From: an uncultured Collinsella sp.
GTDB lineage: Bacteria > Actinomycetota > Coriobacteriia > Coriobacteriales > Coriobacteriaceae
Length of the DNA: 47,702 nt
Direction of reading: 5' to 3'
Assembly: GCA_902491915.1 (NCBI GenBank)
Contig: CABUJL010000003.1
Location: forward strand, 1-47,702
A program made the translations under genes and the position numbers. Each line of letters opens with the position of its first letter. Position 1 is the stretch's first letter. The notes beneath the pieces are model-generated. The model saw only the letters and a program-made list of their open reading frames with translations, made no database searches and was not told where the DNA came from. Positions 14,472 to 23,535 of this stretch are shown here, piece after piece.

Positions 14472-17114
14472 CTACAGCGCGCCGGAACCGGCTTGCATCA
14501 TGCCGCCGGGGCCCGAGGTCACGCCGCCGCTCACGGGCGCGACGTTGCCGGTGTGCGGAGCCGCCGGGGCGGTATCGCCACCGAGCGTGCCCGCCGGACG
14601 CGGTGCCGGAATCTCGCCCGTGCCGTGACTAAAGACAAACTTGCCGTCGGCCACATCGCACTGAACGGTATCGCCCTCGCCCCACTCACCGGCCAGCAGT
14701 TCCTCGGACAGCGGGTCCTCAATGAGCTTTTGGATGGCACGGCGCAGCGGACGCGCGCCATTGGTGAGGTCGGTGCCCTCGGCCACAATCTTGTCGTAGG
14801 CCGCATCGGTGAGCTTGATGTTCATGCCGTTGGCAATCAGGCGTTGACGCAGGTCGTCCACCAGCAGGTGCGCGATCTTGGTCAGATTCTCGCCCGAAAG
14901 CTTCTGGAACACCACGATGTCGTCGATACGGTTGAGCAGCTCGGGGCGGAACAGGCGCTTAAGTTCGCCCATCGCACGGCCCTTAATCTCGCTCGAGGTA
15001 AGGCCCTGCTCACCGGTGGTGCCAAAACCGACGCTCGCATCCTGCGCGATCTCGCGGGCGCCCACGTTGGACGTCATGATAATCACGGTATTGCGGAAGT
15101 CGACCGTCTTGCCCTGGCTATCAGTCAGGCGACCCTCCTCCAGCACCTGCAACAAAATGTTGAAGATGTCGGGGTGCGCCTTCTCGATCTCGTCGAACAG
15201 CACGACCGAGTACGGGTGACGACGAACGGCCTTGGTAAGCTGACCGCCCTCGTCGTGGCCCACGTAACCCGGAGGGCTACCGATGAGCTTGGAGACCTCA
15301 AACTCGCTACCGAACTCGGACATGTCGAAGCTGATGAGCGCGTCCTTGCTGCCAAAGAGGTACTCGGCGAGCGTCTTGGCGAGCTCGGTCTTGCCCGTGC
15401 CGGTGGGACCCAGGAAGATAAAGCTGCCGCCGGGGCGACGCGGATCCTTGAGCGGCGAGCGGCTGCGGCGCACGGCCTTGGCGACGGCCTCGACAGCCTC
15501 GTCCTGGCCGATGATGCGGGTCTTGAGCACGCTTTCGGTCTGCAGCAGGCGCCGGCTCTCGCTCTCGGTGAGCGAGGAAACCGGCACGCCAGAGGTCACG
15601 GACACGATGTCGGCAATCTGGGCGACGTCGATGGTGAGCGGGCTGGCGTCGAGCTCGGCGATCCAGGCGGCCTTGGCCTCGGCGAGCTCAATCTCGGCGG
15701 CCTTCTGCTGCTCGGTGATCTCGGCGGCCTTGTTCATGTCGTCGCTCTCGGTGGCCTCCTGCGCGGCGGCCTTGAGCTCCTCTATGCGATGCTCGGCCTC
15801 GCGCACCGGCTCGGGCGCGCGGTTGGCGGCGATGCGGGCGCGGGCGCCGGCCTCGTCAATGAGGTCGATGGCCTTATCGGGCAGGAAGCGATCCTGGATG
15901 TAGCGGTTGGAGAGGTTCGCGGCGGCCTCGATAGCACCCTGCGTATAGCGCACATGGTGGTGCTCCTCGTAGCGCGGCTTGAGCGCGGTCAGGATCTTGA
16001 CCGTGTCCTCGACGCTCGGCTCCTCGACATCGATGGTCTGGAAGCGACGCTCGAAGGCCGGGTCCTTGGTGAGGTACTTGCGGAACTCCTCGGCCGTGGT
16101 GGCACCGATGATCTGGAAAGCACCGCGTGCGAGAACGGGCTTGAGCATGGAGCTCGCGTCGATGGAGCCCTCGGCAGAGCCGGCACCGATGATGGTGTGC
16201 ATCTCGTCAATAAACAGGATGACGTCGTCAGCCTCGGTGGCCTCCTGGATCACGTTCTTGAGGCGCTCCTCAAACTCACCGCGATACTTGGCGCCCGCGA
16301 CAAGACCCGGCAGGTCGAGCGTCCAGATATTCTGGTTCATGAGGTTCTCGGGCACGTTGCCGGCTGCAATCTGCTGAGCCAGGCCCTCGACGATGGCCGT
16401 CTTGCCCACGCCGGGGTCGCCCAGAATGAGCGGGTTGTTCTTGGTGCGGCGCGAAAGAATTTCCATCATACGCTGGACTTCCTTTTCGCGACCAATTACA
16501 GGGTCGAGCTCGCCATCGCGCGCCTTTTGCGTGAGGTTGGTGGCGAACTGCTTGAGCGTATCGGTGCCGCTCCCCTTTTGCTGCGACGCGTCCGAGCCGC
16601 TAAAGAACGGCAGGCCCGCACCGGGACGCCCGGCACCGGCGCCGGCGAGCGGACGCTTCTTGTCCTGGTCCTTGGCGGTAAGTTTCTCGATAGCCTTTTT
16701 GATGGAGGCGGACGACACACCCAGGCGCATGAGGATGTCCATGGCCATGCCGTTACCCTCTTCGACGATGCCAATCAGCAAGTGCTCGGTCGACACGTAG
16801 GTCTGGTTGTTCTCACGTGCCACGCGGAAGGAGCGCTCCATCACGCTGATGACGAGCGGCGTAAAGGCAAGCTTGGCAGCCTCGGTCTCCTCGCTGGGCT
16901 CGGGAACCGTGGTCTGGACCTCCTTGAGGGTGTCCATGATGTCGTCGTAGGAGATATCAAGCGAGCGCAGCGCCTCGGCAGCGATGCCCTCGTCCTCCTT
17001 GGCGAGTGCGAGCAGCAGGTGCTCGGTGCCCACCTTATTTGAGTGCAGATCGAGCGCCTCCTGTTTGGCCATCGACATGACCTTGCGCGCTCGATCGGTA
17101 AATCTATCTAACAT
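14472..17114 (-). CDS. clpC: AAA+ unfoldase ClpC
   Basis: Regulatory ATPase that unfolds proteins for the ClpP protease. The 880-residue chain has the Clp N-domain (residues 1-145), AAA+ module 1 with Walker A GDPGVGKT (~235) and LFIDEMHT, and a short M-domain with a UVR-like helical pair (SDDMNKAAEITEQQKAAEIE). AAA+ module 2 follows with GPTGTGKT (~568) and VVLFDEIEKAH, and the ClpC-type C-terminal domain. The last ~50 residues are Gly/Pro/Ala/Thr-rich. The start ATG 17114 gives the standard MLDRFTDRARKVMSMAKQEA N-terminus, with AAGGAA upstream. In Bacillus, clpC also lies close to disA. The leader contains a GC-rich hairpin with T-run, noted separately. Confidence 0.96.
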   Translation of the reverse strand: MLDRFTDRARKVMSMAKQEALDLHSNKVGTEHLLLALAKEDEGIAAEALRSLDISYDDIMDTLKEVQTTVPEPSEETEAAKLAFTPLVISVMERSFRVARENNQTYVSTEHLLIGIVEEGNGMAMDILMRLGVSSASIKKAIEKLTAKDQDKKRPLAGAGAGRPGAGLPFFSGSDASQQKGSGTDTLKQFATNLTQKARDGELDPVIGREKEVQRMMEILSRRTKNNPLILGDPGVGKTAIVEGLAQQIAAGNVPENLMNQNIWTLDLPGLVAGAKYRGEFEERLKNVIQEATEADDVILFIDEMHTIIGAGSAEGSIDASSMLKPVLARGAFQIIGATTAEEFRKYLTKDPAFERRFQTIDVEEPSVEDTVKILTALKPRYEEHHHVRYTQGAIEAAANLSNRYIQDRFLPDKAIDLIDEAGARARIAANRAPEPVREAEHRIEELKAAAQEATESDDMNKAAEITEQQKAAEIELAEAKAAWIAELDASPLTIDVAQIADIVSVTSGVPVSSLTESESRRLLQTESVLKTRIIGQDEAVEAVAKAVRRSRSPLKDPRRPGGSFIFLGPTGTGKTELAKTLAEYLFGSKDALISFDMSEFGSEFEVSKLIGSPPGYVGHDEGGQLTKAVRRHPYSVVLFDEIEKAHPDIFNILLQVLEEGRLTDSQGKTVDFRNTVIIMTSNVGAREIAQDASVGFGTTGEQGLTSSEIKGRAMGELKRLFRPELLNRIDDIVVFQKLSGENLTKIAHLLVDDLRQRLIANGMNIKLTDAAYDKIVAEGTDLTNGARPLRRAIQKLIEDPLSEELLAGEWGEGDTVQCDVADGKFVFSHGTGEIPAPRPAGTLGGDTAPAAPHTGNVAPVSGGVTSGPGGMMQAGSGAL

Positions 17115-17145
17115 GCTCGTTTCCTTACATGAGTTCATCGAAATC

Positions 17146-17174
17146 AAAACGCCCGCCCGTCGGCGGCGCTTTTG
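17146..17174 (-). terminator. GC-rich hairpin with T-run in the clpC leader
   Basis: On the minus strand CGCCGCC and GGCGGGCG (around 17151-17169) can pair and are followed by TTTTGATTT, about 35 bases before the clpC start. It could be an attenuator-like element or the end of an upstream transcript. No CIRCE (HrcA) or HAIR (HspR) box is visible in this leader. Confidence 0.4.
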
Positions 17175-17253
17175 TCTCTTTACCCACAGGTTGTCTATGT
17201 TAACAGCTGGAGGAATATCTATAAACCCGGCTCACATGAATGCAGGTTATGAC

Positions 17254-17281
17254 CGCATCGCGGGACTCACCGCGCGATGCG
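17254..17281 (-). terminator. Hairpin downstream of the TetR gene
   Basis: CGCATCGCG (17254-17262) pairs perfectly with 17273-17281. It lies 26 bases beyond the TetR stop on the minus strand. There is no clear T-tract. Confidence 0.45.
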
Positions 17282-17306
17282 CGACAGGCGCCCCGCAAGA
17301 GAAACC

Positions 17307-18005
17307 CTAGGCGTCTTTCACCACGTCGGGACTCGTCGCACGCGATGCGCGATAGGCATCGGCCTCCTTGGAGACGCGTTCGAGCAGCTCGGATGTATCG
17401 ACGCCCTCGACTTGCGCGACCGTTTCCACCGTCTGCATGGCGACCGCCCTCAGGTACGCGCACGCGCTGTCCCCCGGCTGCTCGAGGTCTATCTCCTCGC
17501 CGCCCTCCCGGGCAAAGCCGACCGCCATCACAAAGCCCATGATGCCCGAGACCAGAAAGCCCACCGCAAAGCTCGAATCTGCCTTGAGCTCTTCTCCGTC
17601 GGGGTGGACGATCTCTCTCACGCGGTCGATGATGATCGTATGGATGCCCTGCACGACCTGCTCGGCGGCACCCGCCCTCATGGTGATGACGATGCGCCGC
17701 AGCAGGCAGCGGACGTCGCGCCGGTCGAACGCCGAAAGGTCGCCCTCGCTCGAAAAATGCCAGAGGGCATCGGTGATGAGCTCGTTATCCTGCAGCAGCT
17801 GGGCTATGGCGATGGCGACGAGTTCATCGAAATCGTGAAAATAGTAGTAAAACGTTCCGCGATTGCACTGGGCGGCGCGGGTCACCTCGCCAACCGACAG
17901 CTCGAAGATGCTGTTGTTCTCGATGAGCTCCCAAAACGCCTCGATGATACGGGTGCGTGCATCGGGCGCATCGGCGTCCTTACGCGGTCTCGCCATGCGC
18001 CTCAC
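17307..18005 (-). CDS. TetR-family transcriptional regulator
   Basis: A 232-residue one-component regulator. The N-terminal ~60 residues are a TetR helix-turn-helix: TRIIEAFWELIENNSIFELS, VGEVTRAAQCNRGTFYYYFH, DFDELVAIA. The C-terminal ligand-binding part is all-helical with a hydrophobic FAVGFLVSGIMGFVMAVGFA helix. GTG 18005 has AGGGG upstream; ATG 17996 (MARPRK...) is an equally good start. Either way the gene overlaps the 3' end of the giant activase gene (stop at 17980), so both are co-translated. It probably represses the operon through the 10-bp dyad at 22469-22489. The inducer is unknown. Confidence 0.9.
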   Translation of the reverse strand: MRRMARPRKDADAPDARTRIIEAFWELIENNSIFELSVGEVTRAAQCNRGTFYYYFHDFDELVAIAIAQLLQDNELITDALWHFSSEGDLSAFDRRDVRCLLRRIVITMRAGAAEQVVQGIHTIIIDRVREIVHPDGEELKADSSFAVGFLVSGIMGFVMAVGFAREGGEEIDLEQPGDSACAYLRAVAMQTVETVAQVEGVDTSELLERVSKEADAYRASRATSPDVVKDA

Positions 18006-21000
18006 CGCACCCCTGCGCCTTGGCGTTCATGATGAGCATCTGAAGACGGTTCTCCACGTTGGCGAAGCTCACGTCGGGATCGTAGTCGAGCGGCAGGAAC
18101 TGCGCCGTGGGATACTGCTCCTTGAGCGCATGGATGAGCCCGCGCCCCACGACATGGTTGGGCAGACACCCGAACGGCTGCAGGATCACGAAGTTGCGGC
18201 AGCCGCGCTTGGCGTGCTCGAGGATCTCCGCCGGAATCAGCACGCCCTCGCCCGCATCGAACGTATGGTGCAGGATCTTATCGCTCGCGCGCACGAGCTC
18301 GGGCATGCGCGTCGGCGGCTCGTAGAGCGGGCTCGCCGCGCCCAGGCGGTCGCAACGGTCGTGCGCGAGCTCGAACAGGTTGTCCGCCGTGGCGTACCAG
18401 GCCTTTTCGGGCAGCGACAGGTCGACGTGGAACTCGCGCGACTGCGCATGCTTGTAGAAATAGGTCTTGCGGATCACGTCGGTCATGCGCGCCTCGATGA
18501 CCTCGAGCCCGTTGTCCTCGAGGTAGCGCTCAATCTCGTGGTTGGCGCCGAGATGGAAATTGAGCAGGTACTCGCCCACGATGAGAACGGTCGGATGCGG
18601 GTTCGAGCGGTCGTACGGAACGGCGTCCATGATCGCAAGCGCGCGTTTGAAGCCCGTCGCCTGGCCTCTCAGCCCGGAGCGCTCCATGCCCTCGATAACC
18701 TCATCGAGCGCGCGGTCGAACGCAGCGTCCGCCGCGCCCTTCTCGAGCTCGTAGGGACGGATGCGCCTAAGCATGGCCTCGAGGGCATCGATCATGGGAA
18801 GACCGTAGGCGATCTGGATGCTCGGGCCAAGGCCGAGCTTGAAGCCCGGATGCGCATTGTGGGCATCGACGTCGTCGTTGGTGAGCACCGGGACATAGTC
18901 GTATCCCGCGTCGTCGAGCGCGCGGCGCAGCAGGGGCATGTAGTGCGTCAGGCGGCAGTCGCCGATATACTTGCCAGTCACCACGGCGACGTCGTGCGGG
19001 TCGTACTTACCGCTCTCGAGTGCCGCGAGCGCCTCGCCGATCACGATTTGCGCGGGGAAGCAGATGTCGTTGTGCACATAGCGTTTGCCCAGGCGGATGG
19101 CATCCTCGCGCCCGATATCAAGGGCCTCGGCGCGCACGCCCTGATTGCGCATCGCCGCGGTCATGAGCCTGCAGAACGCATGGGAGGTGTTGGGGACCAG
19201 CGCGATCTTGTCGTGCCGGTCGCGCTTGGTGTACTTGACCTTATACGGGTCGTCGAGCGGATGGACCGCGTGCACCCGGGCGCCCTCGGCACGCTCCTCC
19301 GCGCGACGACGGTTGACCGACTCGATAAACGAACGCACGCGAATGCCCATGGGACCGGCGACGTCGCTCTCATCGAGCTTGATCATCATCGGAACCTTGG
19401 AGCCCATCTCGCCCATCATGCGCGCGATCTCGTCGGTGAGATACGCATCGTGGCCGCAGCCGAAGCTGCCCATCTGCACGAGCTCGAGCTCGGGCGTCGA
19501 TGCGACGATGACCGCGCACGACAGCATGCGCGCATGGTAGTTGTTCACGATGTCGATGCGGCTGTTGGAAAGATCGACGTTGCAGACCCCCGGCACCGCA
19601 TCGGGCGTCAGCACGGGGATGCCGCGCTCAGAGAAGAGCTTGGGCAGCCCGTGGTTGACCAGCGGGTCGTTGTGGTACGGGCGCGAAGCGATCACCACCG
19701 CGTAGCCGCCGTCCTCGCGCACGTTCTCGAGCACCTGCCTGCCGCGCAGCTGCAGCTGGTTCTCAAACGTCTCCTGCGCGCGGTCCGCCTGCTCGGTCGC
19801 CTTGGCAACCAGGTCGGCATCGATATCGAAGGTCTCCTTGCACCACGCCTTGAGCTGGCGGTTTCGGTCGCCCTCGTCGTACCAGTGGAACAGCGGCGTA
19901 TCGAACGGAACGCCGAAACGCTCCTCCGGGTTATCGGAATTGCGCATCACGTAGGGGTATCCCTTTACGACGGCGCACATCCACTCGCTGGTAGAGGCGG
20001 TGTTTTCGGTGGGCACCGTCGTGATGATGGGCATGAAGATGCGGTCGACGCCGGCGTCGACGAGATTGCGGATGTGCCCGTGGACGAGCTTGGCCGGGAA
20101 GCACACGGTGTCGGATGTGACGTGCGCCAGACCGCGCTCGTACATCGCCTTGGTGCTGCGTCCCGAGACGCGCACCTTAAAGCCGAGCGTGCTGAAGAAC
20201 GTCGACCAGAACGGCATGGTGTCCCAGAACTCGAGCACACGGGGAATGCCGATCGTGACATCGCGCCCCCCGCAGACGGGAACCGTGGGGTACGACTCGA
20301 ACAGCAGCTTCTCGCGGTCGACAAAGAGATTGGGGGCAGCCGCGGTCCGGTCGCGCCCCGTGCCGGGTGCCTGTGCCTCGCAAGCACCCTGCGGACGCAG
20401 CTCCTCCGCCGCGGGAACCTCGCGCACGAGCTCATCCCATGAGATGGCGCCGCCGCGCGGGCAGCGATTGCCCGTGACGTAAAGCGAGCCGTCGCCAAAT
20501 GCCACGACCGCGCGCTGGCAGCGGTTGTTGCACCGACGGCAGGTAACGCCGCCGAACTCGCGATGCTCGAAGCGCTCCACGGCATCGAGCCCGATAAACG
20601 ACGTGCCGGCGTCGCCCTTGCGGCATTCCTCGCGCGCGAGCAGGGCGATACCGATAGCGCCCATCAGCCCCGGGTGGGGCGCACGCGTGACGGGTTTGCC
20701 CAGATACTGCTCGAATGCGCGCAGCACCGCGTCGTTTCGGAACGTGCCGCCCTGGACGACGACTTTGTCGCCCAGACGGTTGAGATTTGAAACGCGAATG
20801 ACCTTGGTGAACACGTTCTCGATAATCGAACGGCAGAGACCGGCCATGATGTCGCCCGGACCCTTACCGCGCCGCTGCTCGGAAACGACGCTGCTGTTCA
20901 TGAACACCGTGCAGCGGCTGCCGAGAACGGCGGGGGCTTTGGACGAAAATGCCTCGGTCGCGATATCCTCAACGGCTATTCCGAGGTTTTTGGCAAAACC

Positions 21001-22419
21001 CTCGAGGAACGAGCCGCAGCCCGCAGAGCACGCCTCGTTGACGACGATATCGGTCAGCACGCCGTGGTTGAGCCAGATGGCCTTCATATCCTGTCCGCCG
21101 ATGTCGAGCACGAAGGTCGCATCGGGAACGCATGCGCACGCGGCGCGGGCGTGCGCGACCGTCTCGACCGTATGGTAGTCGGCGTGGAACGCGCGCGCGA
21201 AAAGCTCCTCGCCGTATCCCGTGGTGCCCACGGCATCGATCGCAAGCGTGACTCCCGCTGTCTCCCAGCGGTTCTTCAAGCTGACAAGACCCTGTTGGGC
21301 GACGTCGAGCGGTCTGCCGTTATTAGACGCGTAGAACGAATCGACAAGCTCACCCGCCTCATCGACCAGGGCGAACTTGGTCGTCGTGCTCCCCGAATCG
21401 ATACCGAGCGCCACACGCACCGTCTCTCCGGGCGCATACGCATCCGGACCCTTTGCCGGCGTCTCTTTGCCATGGCGTGCCGTAAAATCCGCCTGCTCGG
21501 CAGGTGTGGCAAAAAAGGGCTGGGCAAGACGTCCCTCCCCGCTTGCGGGCGCGACCGTCTCGAGCTTATCCAGCCGGACAAAAGCGTCGGGAAGGTCGAT
21601 CGGTTGGGACGATGCGAACATGTCGGTCAGCGACAGGGCGGCACCGCGCGCGACCATGATCTGCGGATCGCGCGGGACGATAACCTGATCGTCCGATAGA
21701 TTCAGTTGCTCCCGGAACACGCGGACCAGTGTGGGGTTGTAGGCGAGCGCACCGCCCTCGAAGATTACCGGCGGCTCGATGTCGATACCCTGGGCCAGAC
21801 CGCCGATCGTTTGGCGGGCGACCGCGTGAAGCGCCGAAAGCGCCAGGTCGGTGGTAGGAATGCCCTCGTTGAGCAGCGGCTGGATATCGGTCTTTGCGTA
21901 CACGCCGCAGCGGCCCGAGACCTCGTGGACGGTCGTTCCCCGGCTTGCGAGCTGCTCGAACTCGCCCGATTCGGTGCCGACCCCCATGAGCTTTGCCATC
22001 TCGTCGATAAATGCACCGGTACCGCCTGCGCACGAGCCGTTCATGCGCATGTCGGCAACCTCGATGTCTCCCTTATCGTTGGTGCGGAAGAAGATCATCT
22101 TGGCGTCTTGGCCGCCCAGCTCGATGGCGCAGCGCGTCTGCGGATAGAACCTGCTGATCGCGAGCGCGTTGGCGACCACCTCCTGAACGTACGAGGCGCC
22201 CAGCGCGGTCGCGATATCGCGCGCACCCGAGCCGGTCACCGCAACGCGCAGCGACTCATGGGGAAAGCGCTCGGCGAGCTCGCCGAGCATGGCGCGCACG
22301 CTCGCTGTCTGACACGCCCCGTGGCGGCGATATCCCCACCACGCCTCGGTCATATCCTCGTGCATCGCGTAAACTTTGGTCGTCGTCGACCCTACGTCCA
22401 GTCCTACTAGCAACGCCAT
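17980..22419 (-). CDS. Giant acyl-CoA dehydratase activase-related protein (two BadF domains + DUF2229/HgdB-like), 1479 aa
   Basis: A single chain combining parts that elsewhere are separate 2-hydroxyacyl-CoA dehydratase activator/subunit proteins. BadF/BcrA-type ASKHA domain 1 starts GLDVGSTTTK (~6) and has NGSCAGGTGAF. Domain 2 begins GIDSGSTTTKF (~335) and has NEACSAGCGSFLEGF. A CRRCNNRCQR cluster (~630) follows. Next comes a DUF2229 region with IGIPRVLEFWDTMPFW and CFPAKLVHGHI, and a C-terminal HgdB-like half with SRPYHNDPLVNHG, GSFGCGHDAY, CFPAQIVIGEALAAL and FGCLPNHVVGRG. Activases of this class bind a bridging Fe4S4 cluster and use ATP to push one electron into the dehydratase. Cys residues in each ASKHA half fit this. 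Substrate and physiological role of the fused family are not established. Start ATG 22419. Confidence 0.88.
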   Translation of the reverse strand: MALLVGLDVGSTTTKVYAMHEDMTEAWWGYRRHGACQTASVRAMLGELAERFPHESLRVAVTGSGARDIATALGASYVQEVVANALAISRFYPQTRCAIELGGQDAKMIFFRTNDKGDIEVADMRMNGSCAGGTGAFIDEMAKLMGVGTESGEFEQLASRGTTVHEVSGRCGVYAKTDIQPLLNEGIPTTDLALSALHAVARQTIGGLAQGIDIEPPVIFEGGALAYNPTLVRVFREQLNLSDDQVIVPRDPQIMVARGAALSLTDMFASSQPIDLPDAFVRLDKLETVAPASGEGRLAQPFFATPAEQADFTARHGKETPAKGPDAYAPGETVRVALGIDSGSTTTKFALVDEAGELVDSFYASNNGRPLDVAQQGLVSLKNRWETAGVTLAIDAVGTTGYGEELFARAFHADYHTVETVAHARAACACVPDATFVLDIGGQDMKAIWLNHGVLTDIVVNEACSAGCGSFLEGFAKNLGIAVEDIATEAFSSKAPAVLGSRCTVFMNSSVVSEQRRGKGPGDIMAGLCRSIIENVFTKVIRVSNLNRLGDKVVVQGGTFRNDAVLRAFEQYLGKPVTRAPHPGLMGAIGIALLAREECRKGDAGTSFIGLDAVERFEHREFGGVTCRRCNNRCQRAVVAFGDGSLYVTGNRCPRGGAISWDELVREVPAAEELRPQGACEAQAPGTGRDRTAAAPNLFVDREKLLFESYPTVPVCGGRDVTIGIPRVLEFWDTMPFWSTFFSTLGFKVRVSGRSTKAMYERGLAHVTSDTVCFPAKLVHGHIRNLVDAGVDRIFMPIITTVPTENTASTSEWMCAVVKGYPYVMRNSDNPEERFGVPFDTPLFHWYDEGDRNRQLKAWCKETFDIDADLVAKATEQADRAQETFENQLQLRGRQVLENVREDGGYAVVIASRPYHNDPLVNHGLPKLFSERGIPVLTPDAVPGVCNVDLSNSRIDIVNNYHARMLSCAVIVASTPELELVQMGSFGCGHDAYLTDEIARMMGEMGSKVPMMIKLDESDVAGPMGIRVRSFIESVNRRRAEERAEGARVHAVHPLDDPYKVKYTKRDRHDKIALVPNTSHAFCRLMTAAMRNQGVRAEALDIGREDAIRLGKRYVHNDICFPAQIVIGEALAALESGKYDPHDVAVVTGKYIGDCRLTHYMPLLRRALDDAGYDYVPVLTNDDVDAHNAHPGFKLGLGPSIQIAYGLPMIDALEAMLRRIRPYELEKGAADAAFDRALDEVIEGMERSGLRGQATGFKRALAIMDAVPYDRSNPHPTVLIVGEYLLNFHLGANHEIERYLEDNGLEVIEARMTDVIRKTYFYKHAQSREFHVDLSLPEKAWYATADNLFELAHDRCDRLGAASPLYEPPTRMPELVRASDKILHHTFDAGEGVLIPAEILEHAKRGCRNFVILQPFGCLPNHVVGRGLIHALKEQYPTAQFLPLDYDPDVSFANVENRLQMLIMNAKAQGCGEAHGETA

Positions 22420-22468
22420 AATGCTCCGTCTCTCGCATTTTTCCTGCTAGAGATATACCACTCTACGT

Positions 22469-22489
22469 AATACAACAGACTGTTGTATT
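22469..22489. promoter_or_regulatory. Perfect 10-bp dyad, probable TetR operator
   Basis: AATACAACAG (22469-22478) and CTGTTGTATT (22480-22489) form a perfect palindrome around one central base, 50 bp upstream of the activase start. Its size and symmetry are those of TetR-family operators, and the only regulator in the operon is the TetR protein at its 3' end. Confidence 0.75.
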
Positions 22490-22501
22490 TAAACTCCGTA
22501 T

Positions 22502-22534
22502 AAAAAGCGGCTGCCGAAACGCTTCAGCAGCCGC
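22502..22534 (-). terminator. Terminator downstream of the DUF2798 gene
   Basis: On the minus strand GCGGCTGC and GCAGCCGC (22507-22514 and 22527-22534) pair and are followed by TTTTT. It ends 165 bases beyond the DUF2798 stop, just upstream of the activase promoter region. The stretch from 22535 to 22700 holds no other feature I can see. Confidence 0.85.
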
Positions 22535-22700
22535 CGAATGCACCAACAGATTGTTCTGCGCGCTAGCACGTCGGGCAACGGAGCAGCACGGGCCCTCCGG
22601 TCATGCGCACCGCTCACGCCCGCGATGTCGCCGAGAGAGCTATCCACGCTTAGGGCTCCAACCAAGCAAGTCGCCCGCGCTCAGCAGATCCCTAAGCGAG

Positions 22701-23249
22701 CTACTCGCACTCAGGAGCCATAGCCTGCTCCAAGAGCTCGGCATGCTCCTCCTCGAAAACCGTCCCCACAGGGAAGGCGCGACGGAAGACGAAGTGGGAA
22801 ATCGGACCGGCTACCAAAAGGTTCCACGGCAGCGCCATCACAAAATTATGCGGGATGTTGATCATCCAGATCGCGGGCACGGAATACAGGTTCGCAAGGA
22901 TGCCGCCGGGCATGTGCGTCAGACCCTCGCAGGCACCGTACAGCGACATGATGATGACCATGGGAACGACCATGCAGGAGCTGACGGCGAGCGTCATGGC
23001 AAGTGGCGAGCTCTTGCCCGGCGTGACCAGGAATTTAAAAGCGAAACCCTTGGCAAGGGGGCTGGCAACAAACCAGTCGCAGCACATGGCAAAAATGTAG
23101 GCAACGGGGAAGCCGAGCCACGCGGCGGCAACAACCTCGCCGCTGATGGCCCCATGCTGCAGGGCAACGTTGTAGATGCTCATCCAGAGCACCATGCAAA
23201 AGCACATGATAAAGGTGAACAGCAGGCTCTCTCGTTTGTTGATAGGCAT
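22701..23249 (-). CDS. DUF2798-type membrane protein, 182 aa
   Basis: A small integral membrane protein of unknown function. Four hydrophobic segments are visible: LLFTFIMCFCMVLWMSIYN (residues ~9-27), VVAAAWLGFPVAYIFAMCC (~38-56), MTLAVSSCMVVPMVIIMSLY (~84-103) and a C-terminal one around MINIPHNFVMALPWNLLVAG. The repeated four-helix layout with MxxYN and LPWNL matches the DUF2798 repeat. The N-terminus MPINKRESLLF fits ATG 23249; an upstream ATG would add an Arg-rich stretch overlapping the leader hairpin. AAAGGA lies slightly far upstream. The C-terminal ~25 residues are acidic and cytoplasmic. Confidence 0.8.
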   Translation of the reverse strand: MPINKRESLLFTFIMCFCMVLWMSIYNVALQHGAISGEVVAAAWLGFPVAYIFAMCCDWFVASPLAKGFAFKFLVTPGKSSPLAMTLAVSSCMVVPMVIIMSLYGACEGLTHMPGGILANLYSVPAIWMINIPHNFVMALPWNLLVAGPISHFVFRRAFPVGTVFEEEHAELLEQAMAPECE

Positions 23250-23293
23250 AAAGGACAAAATCCTTTCTGTGTTACGCCGCGGCACCACGCAAC

Positions 23294-23344
23294 AAAAACG
23301 GGCGGGCAAGATGGAGCTGTTGGGACTTCATCTCGCCCGCCCGT
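23294..23344 (-). terminator. Strong hairpin-T-run in the DUF2798 leader
   Basis: Minus-strand ACGGGCGGGC (23335-23344) pairs perfectly with GCCCGCCCGT (23298-23307). A second 5-bp helix (AGATG/CATCT) lies inside it and TTTTT follows directly. It lies 45 bases upstream of the start codon of the DUF2798 gene, the position of an attenuator or riboswitch terminator. Alternatively it simply ends transcription arriving from thrE. Confidence 0.75.
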
Positions 23345-23453
23345 GGTACGTGCGTCTGCGACTACTTATGTGGTGGAACTACCCTAACACGAACGGCGCG
23401 CGCTTCGTAAGCGTTGAGTTTATGGAGATGCAGGGCACCAATAATCCCCCCGA

Positions 23454-23535
23454 CCCCATAAGTTGCGGTGGAATACGGACTGTTTTGACCCTTTAAGCAG
23501 CAATTCAGTCCCTATTTCACCGCAACTCATTGGGG
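23454..23535. repeat. ~82-bp imperfect palindrome (REP-like)
   Basis: Left arm 23454-23482 and right arm 23506-23535 pair over about 29 positions with a handful of mismatches (core GTTGCGGTG / CACCGCAAC and GGACTG / CAGTCC). The loop is 23 bases. It directly adjoins the next hairpin at 23535. This has the look of a REP/MITE-type intergenic element. Confidence 0.75.

Noticed and set aside
14445..17042. 865-codon open frame on the plus strand opposite clpC
   Set aside because: It is the antisense shadow of a GC-rich gene; composition is Leu/Gly/Arg/Val-rich without motifs, and clpC is unmistakable on the minus strand.
17863..20442. 859-codon plus-strand frame opposite the giant activase
   Set aside because: Antisense shadow with no domain pattern; the minus-strand protein has clear motifs throughout.
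23176..23496. Plus-strand frame of 106 codons across the DUF2798 leader and the palindrome
   Set aside because: It runs through the start of the DUF2798 gene, a terminator hairpin and a repeat; no family resemblance.
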